DNA of 64,000 nucleotides from contig NZ_LR027850.1 in the NCBI RefSeq assembly GCF_900607235.1, forward strand, positions 512,043 to 576,042, in the 5' to 3' direction. The DNA comes from Olivibacter jilunii. GTDB taxonomy: Bacteria > Bacteroidota > Bacteroidia > Sphingobacteriales > Sphingobacteriaceae. Below, piece after piece: positions 38,000 through 47,260 of this stretch (position 1 is the stretch's first letter; each line of letters begins with the position of its first letter). The translations under genes were made by a program, and so were the position numbers. The notes under the pieces were generated by a model. That model did not search any database and was not told where the DNA came from. It worked only from the letters and a program-made list of their open reading frames with translations.

Positions 38000-39172
38000 A
38001 TGCTTGAAAATAGAGAAACATCTTATTTCTCGTCGGACCATCAATCCATGATTCGGGAAATGGTACGTGACTTTGCACAAAAAAATATTCTTCCACATGT
38101 TATGGAATGGGACGAAGAGCAGATTTTTCCTCGCGAATTGTTTGGTCAAATGGGGGCTTTGGGACTAATGGGGGTATTGGTGCCTGAGCATTACGGCGGG
38201 GCTGGACTCGGTTATCACGAATATGTTGATGTAATAGTCGAAATTGCGCGTGTGTGTGGAGGGATCGGCCTTTCCCTGGCAGCGCATAATTCACTCTGCA
38301 CCGGACACCTGCTTACTTTTGGAAATGAAGAGCAAAAGGCCCGCTGGTTGCCGAAGCTAGCTTCGGGGGAATGGATCGGTGCTTGGGGGCTCACTGAGGC
38401 GAATACAGGGTCTGATGCATTAAATATGCTTACAACTGCTGTTTTAGAGGGCGACCATTATGTTATCAATGGAACCAAAAATTGGATTACCCACGGAAAG
38501 AGCGGGGATATTGCGGTGGTGATGGCCCGTACGGGTAATAAAGGTGAGTCAGGTGGAATTTCTGCGTTCATGATCGAAAAGGGTACACCTGGCTTTACGC
38601 ATGGAAAAAAAGAAAATAAGTTGGGGATGCGTGCATCCGAAACAACTGAACTTATTTTAGACAATGTTCGTGTACCAAAAAGCAATTTATTGGGCGTGGA
38701 GGGAGAAGGGTTTAAGCAAGCGATGAAGGTATTGGATGGCGGACGAATATCAATAGCGGCTCTAGCCTTGGGAATTGCCAAAGGGGCACTGGATGCAGCT
38801 ATCACATATAGTCAGCAACGCCATCAATTCGGACAGCCAATAGCAAATTTCCAAGCGATATCGTTCAAAATAGCGGATATGGCTACTGAAGTAGAAGCGG
38901 CTGAACTCTTAATACAAAGAGCTGCAGAATGGAAGAACAAGGGAATCCCTGTAACGAAAGCTTCCGCTATGGCTAAATATTATGCCTCTGAAGTGGCTGT
39001 GAAGGTTGCTACAGAAGCCGTTCAGATTTTTGGTGGATATGGATACACCAAGGATTTTCCAGTGGAAAAGTTTTACCGGGACGCGAAACTTTGTACGATA
39101 GGAGAAGGTACTTCCGAAATACAAAAAATGGTCATTTCCAGAGAAGTGCTCCGAGCTGGAAAAAGCGATTAA
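38000..39172 (+). CDS. Acyl-CoA dehydrogenase
   Basis: 390 residues, standard for short/medium/branched-chain acyl-CoA dehydrogenases. FAD/substrate segments AWGLTEANTGSDALNM and WITHGKSGDIAVVMAR, then RHQFGQPIANFQAISFKIADMA and the C-terminal EGTSEIQKMVISREVL. Glu369 in TIGEGTSEIQ is the position of the catalytic base of MCAD-type enzymes. It oxidises acyl-CoA to enoyl-CoA, passing electrons to ETF. Chain length cannot be assigned. Confidence 0.95.
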   Translation: MLENRETSYFSSDHQSMIREMVRDFAQKNILPHVMEWDEEQIFPRELFGQMGALGLMGVLVPEHYGGAGLGYHEYVDVIVEIARVCGGIGLSLAAHNSLCTGHLLTFGNEEQKARWLPKLASGEWIGAWGLTEANTGSDALNMLTTAVLEGDHYVINGTKNWITHGKSGDIAVVMARTGNKGESGGISAFMIEKGTPGFTHGKKENKLGMRASETTELILDNVRVPKSNLLGVEGEGFKQAMKVLDGGRISIAALALGIAKGALDAAITYSQQRHQFGQPIANFQAISFKIADMATEVEAAELLIQRAAEWKNKGIPVTKASAMAKYYASEVAVKVATEAVQIFGGYGYTKDFPVEKFYRDAKLCTIGEGTSEIQKMVISREVLRAGKSD

Positions 39173-39310
39173 AAATCATGATTGCTGTATTGGATAAAAA
39201 AATGGCGGTAACGAATAATTGCAAAACCATGACGGAAGTCACTTTGTATTATATATGTAAATAATTCTGTTCTTTTGTTATTTTTTTAAGAAAATGTAAT
39301 CGGATGGTGT

Positions 39311-39318
39311 TATTTTTG
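39311..39318 (+). promoter_or_regulatory. Possible mqo -7 element
   Basis: TATTTTTG matches TAnnTTTG and ends 16 nt before the mqo ATG. No clear TTTG lies at the usual 19-21 nt upstream, so support is partial. Confidence 0.35.
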
Positions 39319-39334
39319 CAAACCATAGATTGAA

Positions 39335-40849
39335 ATGACTAAAAGTAACAAAAACACCATTCAAGAAAAGGATGCTGTATTGATAGGTGCGGGAATCATG
39401 AGCGCTACCTTGGGCATCATGTTAAACCAGATTCAGCCAGAAGCTAGTATAGAGGTTTTTGAACGTTTAGACGAAGTAGCAGCGGAAAGTTCAGATGCAT
39501 GGAACAATGCAGGGACCGGACACTCTGCCCTGTGTGAATTAAACTATACGCCACAATTACCGGACGGTTCCGTCGAAATTAAAAAAGCCATTAATATTGC
39601 AGAACAATTTGAAGTCTCAAAAGAATTTTGGGCGCAATTGATAAGCAAGGGAGTTCTGAAGAATCCGGCTCAATTTATAAGAAGTGTGCCTCATATGAGT
39701 TTTGTTTGGGGAGATGCTAATGTCTCTTACCTTCGAAAGAGATATGAGACAATGAAGGATCATCATCTTTTTAGAGGAATGGAATATTCCGAGGATCAGC
39801 TTACCATCAAGGAATGGATTCCTTTGATTATGGAAGGTAGAAGCCCTGATCAACCGGTTGCAGCTACAAAAATGGATATTGGTACGGATGTCAATTTCGG
39901 AGCACTTACTCGTTGTCTATTTGAATATTTAAAGAAGCAGCCTAATTTTAAACTTCGTTTAGCTCATGAGGTGCGCGATTTAGAGCGTTTATCGGATGGT
40001 AGGTGGAAGATTGAAGTGAGGAATAGCACAACCAAGCGTAAACGCACGGTTATTGCAAAGTTTGTATTTATCGGTGCTGGTGGAGGTGCTTTGCCTTTAC
40101 TCGAGAAATCAGATATTAAAGAAGGGAAAGGCTTCGGTGGCTTCCCGGTAAGCGGTCAATGGCTTCGATGCACCAACCCGGACGTCATCGCTCAACATGA
40201 AGCGAAAGTTTATGGAAAGGCAGCGGTTGGATCTCCACCGATGTCTGTTCCGCATCTTGATACACGTATCATCGATGGTAAGAAGGCCTTACTTTTCGGT
40301 CCTTACGCTGGCTTTTCCACAAAGTTCCTTAAAAATGGATCATGGTTGGATTTACCGGCTTCCATCAAGATTAATAATATTAGACCGATGTTGGCGGCAG
40401 GACTGGATAACCTGAAGCTGACTAAATATTTAATAGATCAGGTTAGACAATCACCGGACGATAGAATAGAGGCGCTGCGGGAATACGTGCCGACGGCTCG
40501 TAAAGAAGATTGGGAATTAGAAATAGCCGGACAGCGTGTACAGGTTATTAAAAAAGATCCGGTGCACGGCGGCGTGCTCGAATTCGGTACCGAGGTGGTA
40601 AGCAGTGCAGACGGTTCTATTTCTGCTCTACTTGGTGCTTCTCCCGGTGCATCAACTTCAGTTTCTATTAGGATCAAACTGTTGCAAAAATGCTTCCCCG
40701 AACAAGTCAAAACCTGGGAACATAAATTTAAAGAGATGATCCCATCTTACGGTAAATCGCTAGCTACTGATGCAAAATTGGCCGGTGAAACCCGGAGGAG
40801 AAGCAGTGAAATATTAGAGCTACAACAGCTAGTCGAAGAAAATATTTAG
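39335..40849 (+). CDS. mqo: Malate:quinone oxidoreductase
   Basis: 504 residues. FAD-binding AVLIGAGIMSATLGIML, then SSDAWNNAGTGHSALCELNY, FGALTRCLFEYL, FVFIGAGGGALPLLEKS and a C-terminal LGASPGASTSVSI are Mqo signatures. The peripheral membrane flavoenzyme oxidises malate to oxaloacetate and reduces quinone, an alternative to NAD-dependent malate dehydrogenase in the TCA cycle. Monocistronic with a strong terminator. Confidence 0.97.
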   Translation: MTKSNKNTIQEKDAVLIGAGIMSATLGIMLNQIQPEASIEVFERLDEVAAESSDAWNNAGTGHSALCELNYTPQLPDGSVEIKKAINIAEQFEVSKEFWAQLISKGVLKNPAQFIRSVPHMSFVWGDANVSYLRKRYETMKDHHLFRGMEYSEDQLTIKEWIPLIMEGRSPDQPVAATKMDIGTDVNFGALTRCLFEYLKKQPNFKLRLAHEVRDLERLSDGRWKIEVRNSTTKRKRTVIAKFVFIGAGGGALPLLEKSDIKEGKGFGGFPVSGQWLRCTNPDVIAQHEAKVYGKAAVGSPPMSVPHLDTRIIDGKKALLFGPYAGFSTKFLKNGSWLDLPASIKINNIRPMLAAGLDNLKLTKYLIDQVRQSPDDRIEALREYVPTARKEDWELEIAGQRVQVIKKDPVHGGVLEFGTEVVSSADGSISALLGASPGASTSVSIRIKLLQKCFPEQVKTWEHKFKEMIPSYGKSLATDAKLAGETRRRSSEILELQQLVEENI

Positions 40850-40860
40850 TATTATTTAAT

Positions 40861-40906
40861 AAAAAGAAACGGGCCGAAAGATCTTTCGGCCCGTTTCTTT
40901 TTTATA
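40861..40906 (+). terminator. mqo terminator
   Basis: A perfect palindrome spanning 40861-40902 with GC-rich core CGGGCCGAAAG/CTTTCGGCCCG and a T-run, 12 bp after the mqo stop. Confidence 0.9.
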
Positions 40907-40911
40907 TTTGA

Positions 40912-40950
40912 TTGTCCGTTAATGAACAATTAATGTTCATTAACGGACAA
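40912..40950. promoter_or_regulatory. Perfect 17-bp inverted repeat, possible operator or second terminator
   Basis: TTGTCCGTTAATGAACA, loop ATTAA, then its exact reverse complement. It is not followed by a T-run on either strand. It lies 10 bp beyond the mqo terminator and ~250 bp upstream of the ROK regulator. Confidence 0.6.
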
Positions 40951-41197
40951 CGTCTAAATGAAATAGTTGTTTGAGAGGGAGTAAGGTCGATTTCTGAATT
41001 TGGCAACGCTATTGCTGCATGGAGGATGATAAATGAACTGCTTGGCTGCCGCTCAAAAGGATATGGGTAAATAAGCGCAGTCGGCACAGGTAAGCAAACT
41101 TCATTACCTTTTAAAGACGGATTATTCGAATGAAAATCAATATTAGGACAATACGTGATTATTGTTTAATTTTAGATAATTATTAATACTAACCGGT

Positions 41198-42379
41198 TTG
41201 ACAGCAAAAATACTAAAACAACAACACCTTAGAAAAGCTATTCTAAGGCAACTATATTATAATGGTGCCTTATCGCTGGCCGATTTATGTACGATGACAT
41301 CTAAAAGTTTACCCGTTGTGTCATCGTCTGTATTAGCACTATTGGAAGAAAGATATATTGTTGAGTATGGATTAGCTCCTTCAACAGGAGGAAGGCGCCC
41401 AATTACCTATCTTTTGAACCGGGAAAAAAACAGCTTTATTTTAGCAGTAGCTGTTGATCAGCTTGAAACACGGATCTGTATATTTAATCTCGGAAATGAG
41501 CTTGTTCAACCCATAAAATCCTTTCGCTTAGAAATTTCGCAGAATCCGATCGCAATTGATAATCTTGTTGCCTGTATCAAGCAAGTTCTTACGGAAAGCA
41601 AGCTGCCGGCCGATCAGATTTTAGGTGTAGGAATTGCCATGCCCGGTGTATACAATATGAAGGAGGGGATTAATCATACGTTTTTCCCCGATCATCAGCA
41701 TTTGCCAAAACATTTAAGCAGAAAGCTGGGACTCCCTGTTTATGTTGACAATGATTCACGTGCTATTGCGATGGCTGAATTAAACTTTGGCACGGCTAAA
41801 GGTTATAAAGATGTAATGGTAGTCAACATCGGCTGGGGTATCGGATTGGGCATGATTGTAGATGGCGCGCTTTTTAGTGGGCATAACGGTTACGCCGGGG
41901 AGTTTAGCCATATCCCTTTGGCAAATAGTAATAACCTATGTTCCTGCGGCAAACGCGGATGTTTGGAAGTGGATGCCTCCCTGTTGGTTTTAGTTGAAAA
42001 AGCGAAGAGAGAGATGATGATAGGCGCAAAGTCTAAATTGGAACAACTTTTTCAGGACGATCATAATCTTTCCGGCGAACATTTATTGAATGCAGCGAGA
42101 TCGGGTGATCCCTTGGCGGTTTCTCTACTTGCTGAGGGCGGCTTTATGATTGGCAAAGGTCTGGCAACACTGATTCATATCATGAATCCGGAACGAATTG
42201 TGTTAAGTGGACGAGGGGCAGCGGCCGGTAAGATATGGTTGGCTCCGATTCATCAAGCAATTAACGAGTTCTGCATTCCCAGGTTATCGGAACAAACCAC
42301 CATTGCCGTGTCTGACTTGTCTAAAGAAGTGCAGCTGCTGGGAGCAGCAGCCCTAGTTGTTGAGCAATGTGACTTTTAA
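41198..42379 (+). CDS. ROK-family transcriptional regulator / sugar kinase homologue
   Basis: 393 residues from TTG 41198; no in-frame ATG exists between the upstream stop (41177) and the helix-turn-helix, so a TTG start is likely. N-terminal winged HTH (LRKAILRQLYYNGALSLADL ... STGGRRPITYLL) resembles NagC/Mlc-type regulators. The ROK domain has GVGIAMPGVYN, VYVDNDSRAIAMAELNFG (catalytic Asp region) and zinc-binding CSCGKRGCLE. Probably represses or senses sugar-utilisation genes; the target is unknown. The inverted repeat at 40912-40950 could be a binding site. Confidence 0.9.
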   Translation: MTAKILKQQHLRKAILRQLYYNGALSLADLCTMTSKSLPVVSSSVLALLEERYIVEYGLAPSTGGRRPITYLLNREKNSFILAVAVDQLETRICIFNLGNELVQPIKSFRLEISQNPIAIDNLVACIKQVLTESKLPADQILGVGIAMPGVYNMKEGINHTFFPDHQHLPKHLSRKLGLPVYVDNDSRAIAMAELNFGTAKGYKDVMVVNIGWGIGLGMIVDGALFSGHNGYAGEFSHIPLANSNNLCSCGKRGCLEVDASLLVLVEKAKREMMIGAKSKLEQLFQDDHNLSGEHLLNAARSGDPLAVSLLAEGGFMIGKGLATLIHIMNPERIVLSGRGAAAGKIWLAPIHQAINEFCIPRLSEQTTIAVSDLSKEVQLLGAAALVVEQCDF

Positions 42380-42619
42380 TACCAAAGCATATTCTCTTTC
42401 AAACCTATTTCAAAGTCAACTAAATCAGCTGAGATTCAGGGATTCGCATTTAATATTTTAAACTCGAAACCGACCAAATGACGAAGGTAATCGCCGCACT
42501 GGCCGAACTGAATCTGCGCATGTGAAAATCTGTGTATCTTTGGCAAGAAATTTGCTACAACAGGACAAAATACATCTGGTGGATGTAAAAAAATTAGTTT
42601 AAAAACAAAATTATTTATT

Positions 42620-43096
42620 ATGAGAAATCGATTTTTATCTTTATTAACTGTTTTTTTATTTGTATTCTTAGCACAGGAATCCAAAGCGCAATACCGCAAT
42701 GCCTTGGGTTTAGGTATTGATTTAGGGGATGGACGTACTTTGGTTGGACCGCAATTAAAGCATTTTTTTAACTCAAAAGATGCTGCTAATGTGCAAGTTT
42801 TATTTGCCGATAACCATGTGTTGCTTGGAGCGGATTATTCGTATAACCAAGCGATTAGCGGAGCGAGAGGGCTTAACTGGTATATCGGTGTAGGTCCGCA
42901 ACTAAGCTTTATTGACCGTGGACCTTTTGGCAATAAAACGTATTTTGCAATCCGTCCAGCTTTAGGTTTGGAATATAAAGTGCCTTCCGCGCCTTTAGCT
43001 TTCCATTTTGATTGGAAACCTTGGTGGACCCTAACGGACGAGTCGGATTTTGAACCTTCCCGTTTCAGTATTGGGTTTAAGTATACTTTTAACTAA
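42620..43096 (+). CDS. Small outer-membrane beta-barrel protein
   Basis: 158 residues with signal peptide (cleavage near SKAQYR). The mature part consists of amphipathic strands with glycine/aromatic endings (ALGLGIDLGDGRTLVGPQ, LNWYIGVGPQLSFIDRG) and ends FSIGFKYTFN, the C-terminal aromatic strand of small OM barrels. No specific family assigned. Followed by a strong terminator. Confidence 0.72.
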   Translation: MRNRFLSLLTVFLFVFLAQESKAQYRNALGLGIDLGDGRTLVGPQLKHFFNSKDAANVQVLFADNHVLLGADYSYNQAISGARGLNWYIGVGPQLSFIDRGPFGNKTYFAIRPALGLEYKVPSAPLAFHFDWKPWWTLTDESDFEPSRFSIGFKYTFN

Positions 43097-43108
43097 GCGA
43101 AAGAGAAC

Positions 43109-43157
43109 ATACTATAAAAAGTCCCCGTCATTTCCGGCGGGGATTTTTTTATAGTAT
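43109..43157 (+). terminator. Terminator of the small barrel gene
   Basis: Extended stem from ATACTATAAAAA and TCCCCG with matching CGGGGA and TTTTTTATAGTAT, including a T-run on the plus strand. Confidence 0.85.
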
Positions 43158-43330
43158 TGCTAAAATTCATTGGCGTGAAATGATGTTTTAACCAAATTGC
43201 TTCACCTTGTTCATATGGCGTGCTTTAGCCTTCCAATGTGTTTACTGAAACACTGATATCTTAGAACAATATACTAGGGAAGATTATTGAGACAATGGCC
43301 GATAAGTGAAAAAGCGGATCAAAAGAGCAT

Positions 43331-43354
43331 AAAAAATCCCGCCGGTTGCGGGAT
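43331..43354 (-). terminator. Terminator of tRNA-Ala
   Basis: ATCCCGC / GCGGGAT stem with 5-nt loop, followed on the minus strand by TTTTT, 9 bp beyond the tRNA 3' end. Confidence 0.8.
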
Positions 43355-43362
43355 CATTTTAG

Positions 43363-43436
<74 letters not shown>

Positions 43437-43583
43437 AAAAGAATTTGTGTCGGCAAAGATAGTAATTCACTTTATAACTGCAAATTATTTGTAAAACAAG
43501 AGAAAGTCTTCCCTCATGGTTTTTGTACATTGAAACAATTCAAAAATCCTGCTGTTACGTTATAAATCAAAACTTGTATCTTA

Positions 43584-44060
43584 ATGAAAGCAATTACAAT
43601 AACTGGCTTTTCAGTAATACTCTCTTTCTTTTTATTCGCAGCTTGCAATAACAATAAAACAACAGATCAGACTAATGAAACCGACGCTGCCGACATTGAT
43701 AAATCAACCACCTCAGTGGCACCACTTGAGGACAATAGAGATTCCATTAATCTACAACTGATTAATGGGGAGGCGGCCCAAGAAGCCAAGATGGAAAAGG
43801 GAAAACATGTGGTATTTTCATTTAATGTAAAAACCCTTGGAAAGTTATCCGCTTCTGTTAAACCCAGCGAACCCAATGGAAATGTTCGTATTGCTCAGAT
43901 CTTTCTTCCCAATAATGTAGCAGACGGGCCTTTTGGCCCAACCATGGAGTATAACATAAAAGAACCCGGAGTCTACCGTATCGTTGTTAGCGAAAATCAA
44001 ATGGCAGGTGAACCCTATAATGGTCCTTTTACTTTTTTATTGAAAATAACGCCACGATAA
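43584..44060 (+). CDS. Hypothetical lipoprotein
   Basis: 158 residues. Signal peptide with lipobox LFAAC (Cys21), then a polar Asn/Thr/Asp-rich linker (~22-55), then a small beta-rich domain (KGKHVVFSFNVKTLGKLSAS ... GVYRIVVSENQMAGEPYNGPF). No known family recognised. Stops adjoin those of the following convergent gene exactly. Confidence 0.75.
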   Translation: MKAITITGFSVILSFFLFAACNNNKTTDQTNETDAADIDKSTTSVAPLEDNRDSINLQLINGEAAQEAKMEKGKHVVFSFNVKTLGKLSASVKPSEPNGNVRIAQIFLPNNVADGPFGPTMEYNIKEPGVYRIVVSENQMAGEPYNGPFTFLLKITPR

Positions 44061-44270
44061 CTAATGCCGGTGTTGCGTCATATTGGTTAACTTTTCGACA
44101 ATTGGTGTATTGTTACCCGATATGTCATATCGGCCGTCATTATAATCGATACGAGCAACCTCATTCTTTAGGTTGTCAAAGACAATGAACGATTGTTTGT
44201 CATAAGTGGTGGAATAGCCCGTCCATTCATGGTCTATTTCATGGGCCCATTTTGCAAATCTTTCTAACAT
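44061..44270 (-). CDS. Small hypothetical protein
   Basis: 69 residues from ATG 44270: MLERFAKWAHEIDHEWTGYS, then beta-like SFIVFDNLKNEVARIDY and NDGRYDISGNN. Reads as a genuine small cytosolic protein, but no family is recognised. Its stop abuts the stop of the convergent lipoprotein gene. Confidence 0.55.
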   Translation of the reverse strand: MLERFAKWAHEIDHEWTGYSTTYDKQSFIVFDNLKNEVARIDYNDGRYDISGNNTPIVEKLTNMTQHRH

Positions 44271-44463
44271 AACAGTAATTTGATCAATAATTTTTACGTT
44301 TCGCCCCCTTTCACTATCTACTATTGTCTAAAACAAGAAGTAGCGCAAAAAGTTTAGCCTTCCATCGAATTGTTGTTGTAGGTGCAGGTGATTTTATCTA
44401 TGTTTGAGCAAAAAGTTATAGTTTTTTTAATAGCTACTTATTGGCAAGCTAAACCTTTGTTTT

Positions 44464-45837
44464 ATGACACTAGAGCCCATATTTGCACTTCTCCTGATTA
44501 GTTTCCTTAAAAAGAAGGTCAACTATCAAAAGGTAGATTACGATTTGGCTAAATATCTTCAGTTTGGCTTTTATGTGAGTATCGCATTGATCATCCTTGA
44601 CGTTGTTTCAAGCACTTATTTGGTTACCTTGCTTGTACAGGTCTTCCTATTTGCTCTATTGTACCTTGTTTACCGGAGACAGGAATTACAGGCGGGAAGG
44701 CACATGATTTTTTCGATATTGCCTTATGCTATCCTTTCATTTATCAGCTCTTTTGTCCAGGAGTTTTTTCCATCATTTTACAAAAAAACGGATGATTTTT
44801 TCGAGAGTGCCGTGTTGTTTGGCGTTCTTTGGTACGGAGGCATGTGGCTCGTGAACAGAAATCAACGGAAAGCTTTAGAGAGGGAACGAGCTAGACGCGA
44901 AGCGGAAGAGGCGCAACATCGGATTATGGCGCAGCTGAAAGTCGATTTAGAACACGAAGTAGCACAACGCACGGCCGAGCTGGTTAAACAAAAAGAAGAG
45001 TTGCAAGTGACGCTCGACGAATTAAGAAATACCCAAGCCCAACTTATTCAATCGGAAAAAATGGCCTCTCTAGGAGAGCTCACGGCCGGTATTGCCCATG
45101 AGATACAGAATCCCCTGAATTTTGTGAACAATTTTTCGGAAGTGAGTATCGAGCTATTGGACGAATTGAAAGGAGGGCCTCTGAAGGCACTGGAAGGAGC
45201 TCGACAAGAGGAGGCAGAAGAAATTATAGCAGACCTAACGCAGAACTTAGACAAGATTAATTTTCATGGTAAAAGGGCTGACGGTATCGTCAAAAGTATG
45301 CTCCAACATTCTCGTAGCAGCAGTGGAAAAAAAGAAATGACCGATATTAATGCACTAGCGGATGAATATGTTAGATTGAGTTATCACGGCTTGAGAGCCA
45401 AGGATAAATCGTTCAATGCCACTATCGATACCCAATTTGACACCGCCTTGCCTTCCATTGAAGTGGTACCGCAGGATCTCGGCCGTGTGCTGCTTAATCT
45501 TTTCAATAATGCTTTTTATTCTGTCAACGAGAAGAGAAAACACATAGGTGGGAGTTTTATGCCAAGAGTAACCGTTATTACCGAACATATAGTTGATGAT
45601 GCTCAAGAAGCATCGATTAAGATTACGGTGGCCGATAATGGCCTAGGCATACCAAGTGCCGTCTTAGAAAAAATATATCAGCCCTTCTTCACGACCAAGC
45701 CAACTGGTCAAGGCACCGGTTTGGGATTATCTATGAGCTATGATATTATTACAAAAATGCACGGAGGAGAGTTAAAAGTGGAAACAATAGAAGGAGAATA
45801 CGCAAAATTTATTATTATCATACCCGACAAGCAATGA
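44464..45837 (+). CDS. Membrane-bound sensor histidine kinase
   Basis: 457 residues. Four or five hydrophobic segments in the first ~130 residues, with no recognised ligand-binding domain, then a long coiled coil (~135-205, Glu/Arg/Gln-rich). Dimerisation/phosphoacceptor box with His212 in AGIAHEIQNPLNFVNNF. ATPase domain with N box (LGRVLLNLFNNAFYSVNE), G1 (VADNGLGIP) and G2 (GQGTGLGLSMSYDII). Its stop overlaps the next start (ATGA). An imperfect -7 element AACCTTTG ends 4 nt before the ATG. Confidence 0.95.
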   Translation: MTLEPIFALLLISFLKKKVNYQKVDYDLAKYLQFGFYVSIALIILDVVSSTYLVTLLVQVFLFALLYLVYRRQELQAGRHMIFSILPYAILSFISSFVQEFFPSFYKKTDDFFESAVLFGVLWYGGMWLVNRNQRKALERERARREAEEAQHRIMAQLKVDLEHEVAQRTAELVKQKEELQVTLDELRNTQAQLIQSEKMASLGELTAGIAHEIQNPLNFVNNFSEVSIELLDELKGGPLKALEGARQEEAEEIIADLTQNLDKINFHGKRADGIVKSMLQHSRSSSGKKEMTDINALADEYVRLSYHGLRAKDKSFNATIDTQFDTALPSIEVVPQDLGRVLLNLFNNAFYSVNEKRKHIGGSFMPRVTVITEHIVDDAQEASIKITVADNGLGIPSAVLEKIYQPFFTTKPTGQGTGLGLSMSYDIITKMHGGELKVETIEGEYAKFIIIIPDKQ

Positions 45838-46217
45838 AAGTATTAGTTGTTGACGACGAGATCGATATACAGCCCTTATTCCGACAGCGATTTCGTAAGG
45901 AAATCAAAACGGGATCCATCATTTTTGAGTTCGCATTGTCTGGAGAAGAAGCTGTTCAGTATCTTCTTCACGATGGTTCCGAAGTTGTTCTTATCCTGTC
46001 CGACGTCAATATGCCAGGTATGAGTGGGTTGGACTTGTTATCGCATATCAGGCAGAAACACGGAGGGACACCACCTTTTGTGATGATGATTACGGCCTAT
46101 GGAGACGAAGAAAACTATCGGCAATCGATGCAATTAGGTGCTGATGACTTTTTGACGAAACCACTTGATTTTAACTTGTTAAGGGAAAAATTAAAAAATT
46201 TAGAAGAGCATGGCTAA
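45834..46217 (+). CDS. Single-domain response regulator
   Basis: 127 residues, receiver domain only. Acidic pair in LVVDDEIDIQP, phosphoacceptor Asp57 in ILSDVNMPGMSG, Thr in MMITAYGDEE and Lys in FLTKPLDF. No output domain, so it acts by protein contact or as a phosphate shuttle. Translationally coupled to both neighbours (4-bp overlap with the kinase, 8-bp overlap with the receiver-cyclase). Confidence 0.95.
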   Translation: MKVLVVDDEIDIQPLFRQRFRKEIKTGSIIFEFALSGEEAVQYLLHDGSEVVLILSDVNMPGMSGLDLLSHIRQKHGGTPPFVMMITAYGDEENYRQSMQLGADDFLTKPLDFNLLREKLKNLEEHG

Positions 46218-47253
46218 GATATTAGTTGTAGACGACGAGGCAGATCTCGAACTTTTGATCAGGCAAAAATTTAGAAAGAAAATCCGAGAGCAAATCTATT
46301 CATTTGTTTTTGCCAAGGATGGCTTGGAGGCGCTCCAATTGTTAAAAGAAGAAGAAGATATTGATATTATTTTGAGTGATATCAATATGCCTGGTATGGA
46401 TGGATTGACCTTGCTTACTAAACTCCCGGAGGCCAATCCCGTAATCAAAGCCGTGATGGTTTCGGCCTATGGAGATATGGAAAATATCCGTACGGCAATG
46501 AATCGAGGTGCGTTTGATTTTGTCTGCAAACCGGTGAATTTTGATGATCTGGATGTAACAATAGAAAAAACACTGGGACATGTGGAACAGATCAAAAGCA
46601 CATTAAAGGCCATTAAAGAGAATAATATCCTAAAGATGTATGTGGATGAGAATGTGCTCAATTTTATGACGCATCAGGAATTTGAAAAAAGCTTATTGAT
46701 CAATGAGACCATTGAGGCAACAGTTGTGTTTATTGATATTTGTGGTTTTACGGCCATTACGGAAACTGTCGCCGCTGATGATGTCGTAAAACTGATTAAC
46801 GACCTGTTCGATGTAATCGTGAAAGAAATTATCAGTTACAATGGACACATCGATAAATTTATGGGCGATGCGGTGATGGCTGTCTTTAAAGGGGAGTATC
46901 ACTTGGACCGGGCAATTGATGCGGCGCTGGCAACGAAAGAAAAGATTGCAGCTATTGAGGCGATTCGATCCGGCGATCACACCTTTAAGCCCGACGTCTC
47001 TATAGGCATCAATACCGGCGAGGTAATTTCCGGTAATATTGGATCAGCTTCACTGAAACGCTTAGATTATACCGTTATAGGTGATGCCGTTAACTTAGCC
47101 CAACGCTTACAGTCCATAGCCAAAGCCGGTCAAATCGTTGTTGCTGAACATGTTTATGAACAGGCCAAGCAATCGTTCGGCTTTTCATCGCTTGGAACCG
47201 TAAACTTGAAAAACAAAGCGAATCCTGTCAATATTTATGAAGTGACTGCATAG
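46210..47253 (+). CDS. Receiver-domain class III adenylate cyclase
   Basis: 347 residues. N-terminal receiver (Asp57 in IILSDINMPGMDG; Lys in FVCKPVNF), short helical linker (~125-165), then a class III cyclase catalytic domain. Metal-binding Asp176 (FIDICGFT) and Asp220 (MGDAVMAVF) are present, as are the adenine-selecting pair Lys216/Asp286 and transition-state Asn295/Arg299. All catalytic residues are therefore present and ATP is the predicted substrate. Production of cAMP under phosphorelay control by the upstream kinase is the likely role. Confidence 0.93.
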   Translation: MAKILVVDDEADLELLIRQKFRKKIREQIYSFVFAKDGLEALQLLKEEEDIDIILSDINMPGMDGLTLLTKLPEANPVIKAVMVSAYGDMENIRTAMNRGAFDFVCKPVNFDDLDVTIEKTLGHVEQIKSTLKAIKENNILKMYVDENVLNFMTHQEFEKSLLINETIEATVVFIDICGFTAITETVAADDVVKLINDLFDVIVKEIISYNGHIDKFMGDAVMAVFKGEYHLDRAIDAALATKEKIAAIEAIRSGDHTFKPDVSIGINTGEVISGNIGSASLKRLDYTVIGDAVNLAQRLQSIAKAGQIVVAEHVYEQAKQSFGFSSLGTVNLKNKANPVNIYEVTA

Positions 47254-47260
47254 TAAGGGA

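Larger units (their letters stand above)
40850..41197. other. 348-bp gap between mqo and the ROK regulator
   Basis: Contains the mqo terminator, a second perfect 17-bp inverted repeat at 40912-40950 and about 250 bp of AT-rich sequence with no coding frame I believe. This is the probable promoter region of the ROK gene. Confidence 0.7.
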
